Shown here: positions 13,147 to 26,647 of the stretch, in pieces
Layout of the letters: each line of letters begins with the position of its first letter
Position numbering within the stretch: the stretch's first letter is position 1
Source of the DNA: Yponomeuta sedellus
Lineage: Eukaryota > Arthropoda > Insecta > Lepidoptera > Yponomeutidae
Assembly: GCA_934045075.1 (NCBI GenBank)
Contig: OW203721.1
Location: 15,718,678-15,782,677 of the forward strand
DNA length: 64,000 nucleotides
Reading direction: 5' to 3'
The notes under the pieces: model-generated
Seen by the model: the letters and a program-made list of their open reading frames with translations, nothing else
Told to the model about the DNA's origin: nothing
Database searches by the model: none
Program-made: the position numbers and the translations under genes

Positions 13147-13526
13147 ATAAAAAAAAACAAAGTCTTGTTTGTTCTAACACTTGTAAATCGAGAACGGCTG
13201 GATCGATTTTCATGGTTTTTAATTTGTTGCATTTGTCTCCGTCCCGAATAGCAGAATAAATATCAAATTATCTCAAAATGTCACGAAAAAAAAATCTGTA
13301 GACCACGCGGATAAAGTCGCGAGCAAAAGCTAGTCTTAAAACAAAGTCGCATTTGTTCGAACACAAAAAGTCGAGAACGACTGGACCGATTTTGATGGTT
13401 TTTCATTTGTTGTGTTTCTCTCCCGTCTCCAAATAGCAGAGTAACTATTGAAAGGTCGGAAAAAACATGTTTTTTTATAAAATATATGGATTTTTCTATG
13501 AAAAAACTGTCGCGGGCAAAAGCTGG
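13147..13526 (+). repeat. Two tandem copies of a dispersed repeat, about 190 bp each
   Basis: Both copies contain AAAGTC, a CGAGAACG(G/A)CTGGA(T/C)CGA motif, TCATGG or TGATGG TTTTTCATTTGTTG-like text, and GCAAAAGCTAGT or GCAAAAGCTGGT at the end. No ORF spans them. Confidence 0.7.
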
Positions 13527-14149
13527 TTTTCTATAAACCCATCAATTACACTCAAAGGTTCCTGTTTCTTCCTTCCCGTGTGTCAGAAAGAGATAAACAA
13601 AATGACGTATCAAGAAGTAAGAAGAGTCACACATACAAACGCTGGATTGTTCTAGAAGACTATAAGAACTTCGCATGCTTTACTCCCTCGTTCAATAAGC
13701 CCACATAGAACATTCACACGAGTCGAATTGGAATCCTCATTTTTTAAGTCGGCTGATTGTAGACTATTTATCACTTCACTTCAACAAAGGCTAGAATTTA
13801 ATGAAAATTATGCAATCAGCTATTAGTTGCAATAATAATTTAGACAAGTTACGAAGAGGGGTCAAAAGCTACAAAAATAATCATGACAAATTATATAGTG
13901 GCAACACTCGACTCGTCAGCTCAATACGCTAATCAGCCAATCACTGCGTGCCCGCCAAGAAAGAAGAATCTTGACAAGTCTTAAGTGAATTTTGATTCTT
14001 ATTGTGATAGGCATAAAGTCTTTGCTATGTGACACCGAGAATATTTCAAGTTATTTAAATAAGTTCCAATCTTAAAAATTGTAAAAGTTCTCAGTTATAA
14101 ACTACCAAGCGCTTCTGTAACGACAGCTTTGTAACAAGTTTGTGTTTTT

Positions 14150-15650
14150 AGAAATTACACGGTAATTTTCAGCATTGCAACTTATCTAACTTTAGCTAAA
14201 TGGTTTATTTGAAAATGAATGATATACTCAGCTGTAGGTAACAGTGTAAGTTTGTCTATTTTAATTGGACTCGGCAAAGTTTACATTTACCGAGACACTT
14301 GTTTAAAAATAAACAAGTACAAGAGAAATTTCAAATAAGTCACACGGTAATTTGCAACATAGCTACTTATTTAAGTTTAACCGAGTTTTATTCGTTTAAA
14401 ATTAAATAACATACTTAGCCGTAGCCAACAGTGTTTACTTGTTTATTTTAAATTTAATTCGGCAAAGTTTACAAGTTTACATTCATCGAGCCACTTATTT
14501 GGAATTAAACAAGTACAAGGGACGTTTTTAAATAAGTTAACGGTAATTTGCATCACATAAACTTATCTGAGTTTAGCCAAGACTTAATCGTTTAAAATTA
14601 AATATCACGCTTAGCCGTAGCTATAACAGTGTAAGTTTGTCTATTTTAATTGAATTTGACATAGTTTAATCGAGCCACTTATTTGGAAATAAAAAAGTAC
14701 AAGGACGTTTTAAAATAAGTTACACGGTATTTGCCCCACATAAACTTATCTGAGTTTAGCCAAGAGTTAATCGTTTAAAATTAAATATCATGCTTTGCCG
14801 TAGCCAACAGTGTAATTTTGTCTATTTTAATTGCATTTGACAAAGTTTACATTCATCGAGCCTCTTATTTGAAAATAAATAAGTACAAGGGACGTTTTTT
14901 ATTAAGTTACAGGGTATTTGCATTACAACAATCTTGTCTAAGTTTAACCGAGGCTTATTCGTTTAAAATTAAATAACATGCTTAGCCGTAGCTAAAAGTG
15001 TAAACTTGTCTATTTTAATTGAATTCGGCAAAGTTTACATTTATCGAGCAACTTATTTGGAAACAAAAAAGTACAAGGGACGTTTTTAAATTAGTTACAC
15101 GGTACTTGCATAAATGCAACCTTGTCTTAGTTTAACCGAGGCTTGCTCGTTTTAAATTAAATAACATCCTTAGCTGTAGCTAACAACGTAAGATTGTCTA
15201 TTTGTAATTGTATTCCGCAAAGGTTACATTTATCGAGCCACTTATTTGGAAACAAAAAAGTACAAGGGACGTTTTTAAATTAGTAACACGGTACTTGCAT
15301 CAAAGCAACCTTGTCTAAGTTTAACCGAGGCTTGTCGTTTTAAATTAAATAACATCCTTAGCCGTAGCTAACAACGTAAGATTGTCTATTTGTAATTGTA
15401 TTCCGCAAAGGTTACATTTATCGAGCCACTTATTTGGAAACAAAAAGTATAAGGGACGTTTTTAAATTACTCACACGGTACTTGCATCAAAGCAACCTTG
15501 TCTAAGTTTAACCGAGGCTTGCTCGTTTTAAATTAAATAACATGCTTAGCCGTAGCTAACAACGTAAGATTGTCTATTTGTAATTGTATTCCGCAAATGT
15601 TACATTTATCGAGCCACTTATTTGAAAATAAAGAAGTACTTTAATTTAAA
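14150..15650. repeat. Tandem array B, unit about 187 bp, about 8 copies
   Basis: The marker TGTCTATT recurs at about 14253, 14440 (variant), 14639, 14820, 15008, 15195, 15382 and 15571. Units share CGAGCCACTTATTTGGAAA, TACAAGGGACGTTTTT and CTTAGCCGTAGCTAAC. The later copies are the most alike, suggesting recent amplification at the right end. Confidence 0.88.
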
Positions 15651-15659
15651 ATAACCAAG

Positions 15660-18160
15660 ACCATTTAGCAATACTTGCTCGTCTATAGTTAACAAAGCTT
15701 TAATGAGCGTTTTAAATGTGTCTTAGTTGTATGTAGTCAAGTAATTTTTAACAAAGCCAAATTGGTACTTTGCTAAAGCAGATTTTTTTCCGTGCACGCT
15801 GCGCCGGACGAGGGCCGATTGACTCAGCAATTGCACAGATATAGAGGTAGATTATACATAGTACTATTATACAGGTCGTACCTAGAATCATGTTCATCTA
15901 GCGAAAGTTGGTCTAAAGCTGCGTAACAATTCGGGGTGTAGTGAAGGCTGTTGAAGACTACAGTAGATACACCCCGACTATTACGTTATACGACATTTTG
16001 TAGCAGTTTGCTTGATTGCATGTGGTCTATAAGTGTAATTTCTTTGCAATGAAAACAACGGATTAAAGATTGCAAAGAGTAAAAAATCAAATTACCTCTT
16101 TTTGCGGAATAAATCATCATAAAGTATACATGCGTGATACGGATTATATTGATGCAATGAAAAACCTCAAAACCGTTTACTCAATATCGCCAAGCATTCA
16201 AAACAATTAAGTCAAAAATTCACTTATTGTAATGTTTTAAACAAATTATCTATTCGTCAAGTTTCGTGATTTTTGAATTTAACAGTGAGTTCAAATGATA
16301 CCTTGTCGGATTGTTCTGGCAGAATCACAAACCGTTTTCAGGTTTTGAGTTAATTCTATGGCAATATGTACAAATGACCATTCGTACATATTGCCATGGT
16401 TAGATTATAAAAAAAATCAAATCCGTCTTCTTTCGTCAAATACCCATCCAGTGCATATAGAGTGGCTTATTAATGACTGATCGCTTATTATTCTAAGGAC
16501 AACCATTAACGAATTAAATTATAATTACATTTATTGTAGGAATATATCAAAATAGTCTTTTTACATGATGCGGCCGCCAAAAGCTTGCTACTGTGTGCTA
16601 CGAATTCCATGTTGCTAAGAATGTCATGTTTTATTCATGATCAGTTATTTCATTGCACCTACCTATGTAAAGGTCATTGAGGAAAAGAGAAACTTAGCCA
16701 ACACAAAACACCGCCACGCATAAAATTGAATCTTCCTCTAATTAATTCGCCAGAAAAAAGCCAGATTCCTTACTCGTTGTTTCGAGTCAATTCGCCATTT
16801 AAATGTCAAAGCCCCCCTTAAGGTTGCAAATAGGTTAAGTCAATAATATTCAGTGCGGTTTGTTGTTAGATACCTACCTACGTTAACGATGAACACCTAA
16901 TTTGTCAGAAAAAACCACCCAATCAAGAAATCCTGATTTAACGGACTTTCTCTGGAATTTACAAACAACTTTAACTACCAACAGAGACAACTTATATGGA
17001 ATTTTGAACCCAAAACTTTTTCGCTGTCATCTGAGCCTTTCAAATGAAAGCTCCTCTACTGTCATGTTAAATGATAAAATGCTTAATGAAGTTTTTTTTC
17101 TCCAATTGGCTGAATGACCTACAACGAAGAGCTAGAAAATCAACACTCATTGTGTGATTCTCATTATTAAAATGATCAGCATTTATACTAATGAGCTTAT
17201 GAAAGTTTGTGATTCAGTAGTTTGAAGCCTTTTCTACTGTTCACGCTTGAGAATCAGTTCTACTCTAGCAGACTTTCACGGTGAAATTCACTTTGTGAAT
17301 CTGAAGGACCGACTCTGGTAATCATCCGACTGGTGTCGTGACAAAAGCACGCAAGAGTCGCACGACCGTTGAGCGACCCCTTCACCCTTTGTAGGTAGAT
17401 TGCGAATTTTAAGTAATTTTAAGAAAACCGACAAGAACAAAATATGACTAAAGCGCACAAAATATATGAACTTCTCAGTATGTAGCTAATGATCCAACAA
17501 CACGAAACTGTTCAAATTTTTTGGGTCAATTATAAAAGCCTATCTAGTCAGTGCTACTTGACGATAAACAATAATAGACAGTATAATAGAGAGTGATTGT
17601 AGTAATAAAAAAATATTTTTAACAAAGAAAGATAAAAAGTCTTGGTCTTACATTCGGATACCCTGACAAACATGGAAATATATCCAGACTGAGACCATTC
17701 ATACAAATGAACGGCGGTCCCCAATGGGGTCGAATTTGATTAAACATCTTCAATAGTCGTCATCATCAATCGATACTATCGTTCAATTCAATCACTTCAT
17801 TCAGTAGTGAGCGAGTGAGCGAGACGAGATATGCTGAATCGTAACTACACGGAAGTTCACAAAGGTCCGGGTTTTTAAATATGTGTTAGGGTTAACCCTT
17901 TAGGTTTATAAAATAATTATGGCCGTTTATACCGCTGGAATAAGGTATATTTCGACACTAAATCAAATTTCATAGAGTACTTCCTGTTGACGTAAAACTA
18001 CGAAATACGTCAAGTATCACCATTTTGTACTACTAATACATAAAGCAATCTGAAAATGTACATAAATTTTAATTAAATCAGAAGAAAAATGTCTTTTTAG
18101 TTCGGGAAAGCTCGGAAAATACTGCGAGACTCGATTTCTTCCTATACTTAATCTACCTTC
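15660..18160. other. Non-coding stretch, no gene recognised
   Basis: Contains a 15-bp-arm hairpin at 16357-16398 (ATGGCAATATGTAC and its complement). Nothing else with coding or RNA character was seen. Confidence 0.4.
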
Positions 18161-18167
18161 AAATTTG

Positions 18168-18215
18168 TAAGGAACCCTCGGTGCGCGAGTCCGACTCGCA
18201 CTTGGCTGTTTTTTT
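18168..18215 (+). repeat. End of a widespread arthropod dispersed repeat
   Basis: GGAACCCTCGGTGCGCGAG followed by TCCGACTCGCACTTGG and a T run, a sequence end I know as very common in insect genomes. Upstream extent unclear. Confidence 0.55.
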
Positions 18216-19019
18216 TTAGAGATGGCAACGCTATGTATGGTAATACTCGTAAAATAAAATAATCAGACGAGTTACTCCAAAACTTTTTCACTGCTTTTAT
18301 ATTTTATAGCTTTATTCACGAGGTTAATTAGGTACTTAATAAATTGTTAGACACCTAGTAGAATGAATTCCGATTGATTCGAAATATTTTCTTTTATAAC
18401 TATTTGGACCCCACTGTCCACAAAACCTTGGACTTTACATTGATGACGACTTGTCAGATGGCACGTATTAAGATTATAAGCAGAACTATAAAATGGCAAT
18501 CTGAATACATATGCATGCAACAGTATTGTGCACGCCGCCACATTTTTGCAACGGCTCGAGTTGCGGCAAGTTTGCAACACGCCGCATTGCCCACTGAATA
18601 CCACGACACTATGATGGATGCCTTTTCGAAAGAGAAATGCACTTTTGCCTTTGTTTCTTGGGCAAATGTAGGCATGGTTGTAAACTCGTCATGACAATTG
18701 CGGTTAGTTACTGGGAGATGTATTCTGTAACGCTGCCGACGTCTTTGCACCATTACGCCATTGCCTTTCAGACGGGACACCGATCATGGAGTCAGACACA
18801 GACTGCTTAGCCTACCCACTGAAAGGCGTTGCGCCACAACGTCTAACATTAATAAAATTAAACATTGCAACAATAGCAGGTTCCCGGACGACCCGCATAG
18901 ACCCGTTAATAGTTTTAAAATGATAGCTTTGGAAACTGGTTCGAGTAGTTATATCGTGGTATTACTTGTGAATACAGCTACGTTACAGGTATTAAATCTG
19001 GTTCGAGTGCGGGGGCAGT

Positions 19020-19910
19020 TGTGTCACGTGTCGTGACCCGCCGGGCGGCGCCCGAGGCCGCGCCGTCCTCGACACACGTGTCGCAAGCGGCCATCCGGCT
19101 GCGCAGCAAGGACGTCGAGATAACACCGATTGATCGACCGAAAGCACGCATGGTAGCGAAAAGGATCGATAAAGCTTCAACAGCCCCACGCCTAAAAAAA
19201 TGCTTGCCATTTAAATTTTACAACAATACCTCCATGATGACTAACTATCGGCACTTCTCACGCCTTCACATTCGCGCTATTGTTATGTGACCACATCGAC
19301 ACGACAAGACAATTTAATCTCATAACTGCCGTCATTGTCAGACTTATTATTATAAACAATGAAAGTAATTGTGATATAAGTTAAAATATTAGAAAAAGCA
19401 CAATTCATCAGATCGGTTAAAAAATGTGGCTTCTCTTTAATCGCGTTCCGACACAGTCACCTGGCGGTGATAATGTGTGGAATGTTGCGCTGCACGTAAG
19501 TTCATTATCGTTACATTATGTTACCGGAGACAGATGATTAGCTCATTGATATATGCGACAAAAGCGAAAGTCAGAACCGGACGTAACACTTACAGGGCGG
19601 CGCGGGAGATGTCGCCGGTGACGTCACGCAAACTTATCGAGAAAAATCTTTAAGGAAAACAATTCGGGTGTAAAGGCCACGAGATTAAATTGCGTGGTAT
19701 CATCAGTGGTTTTGAGGTATGCAAGAAAGCGAAAGTGAAGGTCGGGAGGCGCAGGCGCTGACGCAGGCTCGCGCCCGCAGGCGGTCTCCGGCGGCGACAG
19801 CCGAAAAGCGCTCGGCGGCCTGGTGTAGCCCAGCGGAAGTTACCACACGCGGTTCCGGAGAAACTCGCCTGCAGCAAGTTGGGATATCCGCCTGCGCCTG
19901 CTGACACTGC
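19020..19910. other. GC-rich island, function unresolved
   Basis: Two GC/CpG-rich patches (19020-19130 and 19595-19910) in AT-rich surroundings. The first has CACGTG E-box cores within GTGTCACGTGTCGTGAC; the second has a CRE-like TGACGTCA. Short open frames exist on both strands, with a possible small exon after CCTTGCTGCGCAG on the minus strand (19032-19100), but no protein family is recognisable. It could be a promoter or enhancer. Confidence 0.3.
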
Positions 19911-19919
19911 GATCGATAA

Positions 19920-21820
19920 ATAACGACCAAAGCGCATCGCAACACGGTGAAATCTACGCAATCCATCGAACTCTGAATACTGTATGCACCGGTCTGCCTT
20001 TTAACAAGGCTTTCGCACATAACTGTTGTCATAAGCCGATGATTTACGACGGTTCCTTGGTGGTAAATAGCAGCGTGCAAATAATTCTATAAACCATTTT
20101 CACGGATAACGAGCCTCAACGGTTAGGCACTCGAGATTCGAGACATATCGACCAAAAAATACAACTGCTGTACAGAGTGTTACTCTACTAAGCAGTCCGA
20201 TTGCTGGTTATTATCTAACCCCAAAAAGAGGGTAATGAACACAAACATGGGCGAGTTTTTTCGGTGTTAAGGTTTCGGTACCCAAATCTTAAACACAGGG
20301 CCCTATCACTAAAATTCCACTCTGTCTGTCTGTTCGCCGCCAGGCTGTATCTCATGAACCGCGGTGTCATTCTGTTGCCGCTAAAAAGACAAATACAAAA
20401 CACAGATTAAAATAAATATTTAAGTGAGACCCGATTCCATAAAAACGATAGTAATGTTTTTGCAGTTTTTTTTTGCTAGATATTAATAACTGCAACAGGT
20501 AGACGCATGAAATATTCACAGAATATTTTTACTTCAAATCAACTTGCACTTGGCCGATATTTTTCTTTAGGTATAATGTATATTATGGTTTCATATAGCC
20601 TATGCCACATGTGCAAATACAAATAGTCGATTGAGTTGTGAGGGAGCATAGAATCGGTATACTTAGATAAGAGCCAACAGATGCTTTCTATGAAAGCCCC
20701 GCCCCTGAACTATGAAAGCCAAAAGAAACGTCACGAGGGGTAAAAAACAATAGCCGATGTACGATAGTGAGATTACAAATGCCGGGTACGGTGAATTCCT
20801 CCATTCGAGGGTTACGCAACGGCGCGCTCATGACAATAGCCAAGTTTGGCGACGACTCTCTCTGCGCTATCTTGACCATATGCTCGACATCACAAGCAAC
20901 GCAGGCATTGCGATCACGTAATAATAACCAACTAGGCGATGTTCGTTCAGCCAACCCATACATGCTTATTTCCAAGTGTTTGTAGTGTCTATGTAGAGTC
21001 TGATATGTAGCTCTCATAATGAAATATTTATTTACCCGCAAACTACCATGTAAAGGAAGAGACTATCGCATAAATTAAGCACGCGAGTTTAGTTAGGTAC
21101 CCAGCTCACTCACGGACTCGATAATGTGTAGTTATCGAGTGCACATCGGCGGTGCAAATGGTATTAAATCATTGCATCGGCACCGGCACTACACTTTCTA
21201 CCACACATGTACGTACTAATTCAGAATGTGTTAATCGAACGGATCTGTATCATGGAGAAATTCGACTCTAATTTGTATTCAGAAACAACAAATAACGTTA
21301 CAGACAGATTAGTTGCGTCGAACGGTCTTAAGTTTTACTTTTTAAGCAGCGAAAGTGATAAATTCAATTTAGATTACATACGTGTAATGACGAAATTCAT
21401 TGGCGAATCATTGAGTCGGTGTATAAATTTTGGCATGCATTATATCGAGAAATCAGCAAATTGCAGCCTAATAAAACCATGATTTTATTGTTATCTTTAC
21501 ATAAAAGTTGAACGTCAATTTATCTTACTTATTATTTACAATTCTAAATTTTTTTCGTTTTTATTGTAATGACATAAATCTTCCATGAATACATGAATGT
21601 GAAGCTCTTATGCAGATTCAAATATGAGATCCTACGTCCATACTGATTTTAGGCCTATATGTAATACCCAGTCGCGTGTACGAACGTAAGATTGTTTTAT
21701 AATTCTTGGACTCCAAAATGTTTAGGCTATCTGAAAGCAATGGTCTACCGTTACACGTAATTTTATCACATGTTATTATGTCTTTTTTCTGTTAATGTTT
21801 GTTTTGTGGAATAAAGTACC
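19920..21820. other. Non-coding stretch, no gene recognised
   Basis: An AT-rich 76-91-codon frame (MEKFDSNLYSETTNN..., 21207-21482 +) is open but shows no known domain; it may be chance. Nothing else stands out. Confidence 0.35.
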
Positions 21821-21828
21821 TAATACTA

Positions 21829-22110
21829 AGAGGCGGTAAGAGTGGGTAGAACAATGGACTCGGAAGCGAAAAACCTAGGTTTGATTCCCAGTGAGGGCAT
21901 GTGCCAATGTCTTTATTATCACAAATCTCGCAATATCCCTCGCTAAGAGTGAATGAAAACATTCTAAGGAAACCTGAGTTCTGAAGTGTGCAAATACCTC
22001 AGCGCTTGAAATTGCCAATCCGCGGTCGTCACGCGTGGTAATGAAGCCCATACTCTCTCACTGAGACAAGGCCTGTGCCCTGCAGTGACGTTTATAGGAT
22101 ACATAAAAAA
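21829..22110 (+). mobile_element. tRNA-derived SINE, family 2
   Basis: tRNA-like head (GGTAAGAGTGGGTAGAAC; GGTTTGATTCCCAG) followed by a body with CAGCGCTTGAAATTGCCAAT and GGCCTGTGCCCTGCAGTG, ending in an ACATAAAAAAG tail. Partial copies lie at 715-905 and 7437-7514. Confidence 0.7.
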
Positions 22111-22424
22111 GTACTATAACCAAGACTTTTTTGTATTATATTATAATGACTGTATCTCACTCCTGGGCAAAGGCCTCCCCTTTAGATTTCCAGTCTTCTT
22201 TGCCCTTGGTCAAAACAAAAACCTAATATACCTTTTCGTTTGAAGCAGGGTCATCGTCCTAACCTTCGAAATATGCGCTACCTTTTCCATGCAAGGCTTT
22301 GTATGGGTTCGGGTTAGGGAACTTTGGTAAATGTCACGTCGATAAGCTTTTAGGAAAACAACGAAGTTTGACGTAATGTATCTTTTTGAAACTTTCCTTG
22401 CCGAAAAGAAACTGAAATGTTGTT

Positions 22425-22604
22425 ATACTATTTTTATTTTTAATGCACTAACCCGTGCTAAGGTCAAATTTAAAAACCTATTTAGAGGCTAAAAATTTCA
22501 CCCATGCCGGGATTCGAACCCGCAACCTCTGGCTATCCGTGCCAGCGCTCTACCAATTGAGCTCAATTGCATGGGTGAAATTTTTAGCCTCTAAATAGGT
22601 TTTT
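22425..22604 (-). mobile_element. 180-bp fold-back copy of the same tRNA-SINE family
   Basis: Sense strand is minus. The tRNA-like core and the tail (ending in the complement of CTATTTTTATTTTTAATGC) are present. At the 5' end an inverted copy of the ACCTATTTAGAGGC segment folds back on the core; the turn lies at a CAATTGAGCTCAATTG palindrome. Flanked by TGAAATGTTGTT at 22413-22424 and 22605-22616. Confidence 0.85.
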
Positions 22605-22619
22605 TGAAATGTTGTTGTT

Positions 22620-25600
22620 ACGTTTGAACGCATTAAATCTGTAAATGTGTGTCAATAATTCCTGAACTTAAAGATTTGTATAAGGTTTAATCACCACACA
22701 AAAGTTGATTCATGTTCGTAGCTACCTCAAGAAGGAAAATATCTAATTCTCACTGCTGATGAAACCAGCCACGTCAACAATTTACGCAGAAATCGGTAGG
22801 TAAGTACCAGGTAGATATTGATAAAATCGACTGTTAATTAATTGTATATTTAAAACCGAAGGTCGTCCAGACCACTTTTGGACAACCACACTCTGACACA
22901 CAGTTGAGTACAATTCGCTAAAGGACGCGATGCGACGTATTTATTGGATATTTTCGCTTTTCGAGACAGACCAATATTAGCGAATAGAGAAACCTATCGT
23001 ACTAAAGACAGCTCTAAAAGGAAATCACCTACGCATCAAGTCTCAAATTCCTCGTTTAAATGCATCACACGTTTCGTTGTATTGCGCTTCTTGAAAGAAC
23101 TCTCAGACTTTGACCGTAAATGATCGAGTTTCTATTTTGTATTTTTATTATTGCGACTTGTCCGTATGCGTTACTGTTGAGATCCTTACTCGGTCTCAAC
23201 AGATTGAAAGGGAGAATTGCAAAAGGAATCCAGAAACCAGGCATAAAAGACTATAATTATAATTAATCGATTGCTTTTATTCAGAAATGTGATCTTCGGC
23301 AAGTGTTCCTATCAAGAGTTCCGTTCCTATAATGCGGCGGCAACCCATCACCCATCACTCATTTCCTAATGAGTTCATGTAACAGCTGAATTAAGCATTA
23401 AGTACACGTTGCGCAACCGATCGACTTCATAAGACGGGCCATTAGAAATGATTTAAATTAACTAATAGTAAATAATGAACGTGTAAAATTAAACCGCTTT
23501 CCCTTTTATTGACGTTGGGTTTATAATATTGGCAAATATTTTCCAAAGTATCATGAAGTAAATGTTTATGTGATAATGCAATTAAACTGAGCACCTACTA
23601 CACTTCACACTCAACATGATTTCTAGACAGTTGAGAAAAACATTGCAAATAATGTTGATCAATCACAAGGTAAAATTATATACTTCCTCAATAAATCTGC
23701 TGTCAAAGCAATCAAAAAGTCTTATTTCATTACCAAAAAAGTCCATGTTTTTAAAGTCAGCCAGGATGAAGTTAAGCAAGTGTCTATTAGGCACTGCAAC
23801 CTCGTGGACTTATGGCGTAAGTATTGTTTAACGGTTTAGCAGATGTAGCTATTTTTATAACATTTGAATAGAAAGGACCAACTGAAGCCATAGACTCGAT
23901 TCGGACTGTTTTGAAAGGTATAAAATTTATTTTGGATGATTTCTTATATTAAACGTATCATCAAGACTGGGGCGTTTTTCTCTAAATATAAACATTGTAA
24001 AGGAACTTTATGTCCACTTACTTTGAAGTTTTAAAAAAAGAAAATTCCACAATCTGTAAGATTTGATAAGATTAACATAACATTTACACACAGGCACATA
24101 CATTGTTACTGGCCTCACACTAGAATACCCTGTGTTGTGAGAACCAGAAACAGCGACATCACAAACATGAAAACATTCAAGACCTGGGGGTTTTTTTTTC
24201 CCCAGCCGGGGTCCGAACCCGGGACCTCTCGCATGGTAGGCATATGCGCCACCCACCACTACGCCACAGGGGTCGTCTTAACCAAAGAGACTTCAAGCAT
24301 GTAAACTCAGCTGTCATCGCGTTGATTGATTCTGCTATGTGGCCTCTAGTATAGACTGGTCTAACGCTCAATTCACACTTACGCAACGTAAACATTAACA
24401 AAAGACTGAGCATACGATGTTTCAAGCTTTCTATGTGAGAAACAACATCGCAAAATTGGAGAATAGGTACTACAAAAGGTCGTAGCTTCTATTGAATGTC
24501 ATGCTCGCACCTCACCAACTACATGCAGGTATTTTACATCTGCAGTACATGGTAGTAAGGCGTTGATGTCGTTTCAAACCACGAACCCAAATTAGTTCAC
24601 TGCTAACTAGGTAAAGGCCTTCCCAAGGCACGTCCCAAGACAATCTTTTGTCCTGGTCGCCAATTACGGGTGAAACAATTAAAGAGTTTTTAATTCCGTA
24701 TCATTTCAAATTGCTGCAACGTTTGCTTCTAAACAAGCCCTTTGTAGCGCAAGCGCAAGTCTGAATGCATATGCCCAGCAGTGGGTGTGATGCAAGGCAA
24801 CTATAGTGCTTTGAGGGTTCTACTGATCACGCATCATTCAATTCTAAATCTGTGTTATACGTACGGCTGATGTTTCCACAATTCAGGCATACAGTAGTGT
24901 CCAGTGAGAAATTACATTTATCGTGCTGATCCGGACTATCTGCTTTTTTATGAAAGCAAACTTTTCAAGACGGTGATGTACGAGTACAGTCATATTCGTT
25001 GCAGTTGCAGAGACTTAATCGTTGATAGAACTGGCAATAATTCAATAGAGTTCCACAAAATTTCAATTCCACTCAGCTCTCTTTAGGTTGCCTGGTTAGT
25101 CGGTACAAGCAAAATTATCTGAAATCAGGTGTAGTGTTTGTCCAGCGAAGTACAAGTGAAACAGCTTACGCTAAGCCGGCTTGTGCCTACACTCACAGCA
25201 CTACTCATCCAGGTAAGCGATATCTAGTGAATAAGTCCAAAAGCATCTTGCACCATGACATTTTCAGATATATCCATACATACATTGTATAACTGCCAAC
25301 CCTGCCAATCAGCTATTTAGATAGAGAACACTTTATTGCACATTAGGTAATTATACGTTTATCCCAGGATATATTTATCTATTTACTTGATTATCCAGTT
25401 ACATGTTTCATGTCGCCCTTACGGTATTAATTGTATTTACTTACATCAGTTAAAGTCAGTGTACAATGTACAGTTAAACTAGCATGAGTGAAACTGGTAG
25501 CAATTCTGCGCGAGAGCTTAAGACTCGGCGCTTCTTTGTTTACTCAGCAAAAGTAATGCCGCAAATTTGCGGTCATGTTCGCGCTGACGCCATTAGAGCT

Positions 25601-26090
25601 TATATTGTTTGATTATGTTGCGCTGGCTGACACGTAACGCCATCCGGCTTTGAAAGTTGGGGGTTACGATCACCTGAAGATCTCTGTGCGATTCTCGACA
25701 GTTACACAACAATTCTTGTCGCGTAAACTATTCCCGGGCAATATAACAGAACCACATTTCACATAATATATCTACTTATGTGTAAAAAACAGGGTGATGA
25801 AGACTAGCGCCCGACCCGAAAGCGCACTGTGGTCAGCAAAACAAACTAATTTCTCCATAATATAGATAGTAATATTTAGTTTTGTTATAATAATCATCAA
25901 AAATATTACGACACCATGGATGCGTTGCTTCCTTAAAGTAGAATCCAGTGCTTTGTCCGTCCTATCTGATATTTTCTATACTAGAAATGCAAAAATGCTA
26001 CTTTGAAATGTCCTACGATGTCAACTTACCAGAATCCGTGGATTACTACGTGGATTTCGGGAATAGCATAAGAAAATTAACACCTGATAT
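22620..26090. other. Non-coding stretch apart from the SINE at 24.1 kb
   Basis: I see no exon series, RNA gene or terminal repeats here. Short open frames (for example 23616-23831 +) lack recognisable motifs. Confidence 0.35.
24088..24277 (-). mobile_element. tRNA-derived SINE, family 1
   Basis: Same head-and-body layout as the copy at 8875-9060, with B box GGGTTCGGACCCCGG and the body motif ACAGGGTATTCTAGTGTG on the minus strand. Confidence 0.75.
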
Positions 26091-26096
26091 AGGCAC

Positions 26097-26472
26097 GTGC
26101 GAAGCGCTCGTGGTCTAGTCGAACCGAGTCAATCAATCACTCGAGTTAAAAGCAACATGAGGGGCAGGAAGGGTGACCGTCCCGGGACTACCGCATTTTT
26201 CCGAGCGCTTGCGTGCTTCGCAAGGCACGTTAAGCCGTGGCTGCCGGCTGTCATGTAACGGCAGTCGTCAAGCCATGTCAGAGGCCTTATGGGCGGCTTG
26301 ATAACTTCTGACGGTAAGGCCCGCCACTGTCTTATAAACCTCCACCAACACGGACTTGGCCCCGTGGTAAAGTGTGGCCTAAAATTCCTGCGATGAAGAC
26401 CCGTGCCCAAGCAGTGAGGACAAACAGGGTTGAAATCGACCGTGCCCAAGCAGTGAGGACCAACAGGGTTGA
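26097..26472 (-). repeat. Dispersed repeat family R1, with an internal duplication
   Basis: Minus-strand copy of the family. Its 5' end is duplicated: a unit of about 38 bp containing GTGCCCAAGCAGTGAGGAC occurs twice (about 26400-26475). Confidence 0.75.
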
Positions 26473-26647
26473 AATCGATCGATAGGCACGTAAGCTACCT
26501 ACAACGAAATTTAGTCCCTGTACAGGATCTGAGGATCTAAAGGAGAGAAAGTTTCATGTTTTTTATCCATGTCAGTATATTTTGTAAATCAAACAGAAGT
26601 TTAACTCCTGTTTGTCACAAATGATCTTCGTCCTAAAAACGCACACG

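Noticed and set aside
18374..18780. Overlapping frames of about 105 codons on both strands
   Set aside because: No domain or splice-site support; overlapping open frames on both strands are expected by chance in a locally GC-richer patch.
26129..26449. 106-codon minus-strand frame
   Set aside because: Lies entirely within dispersed repeat R1, copies of which at other places do not keep the frame.
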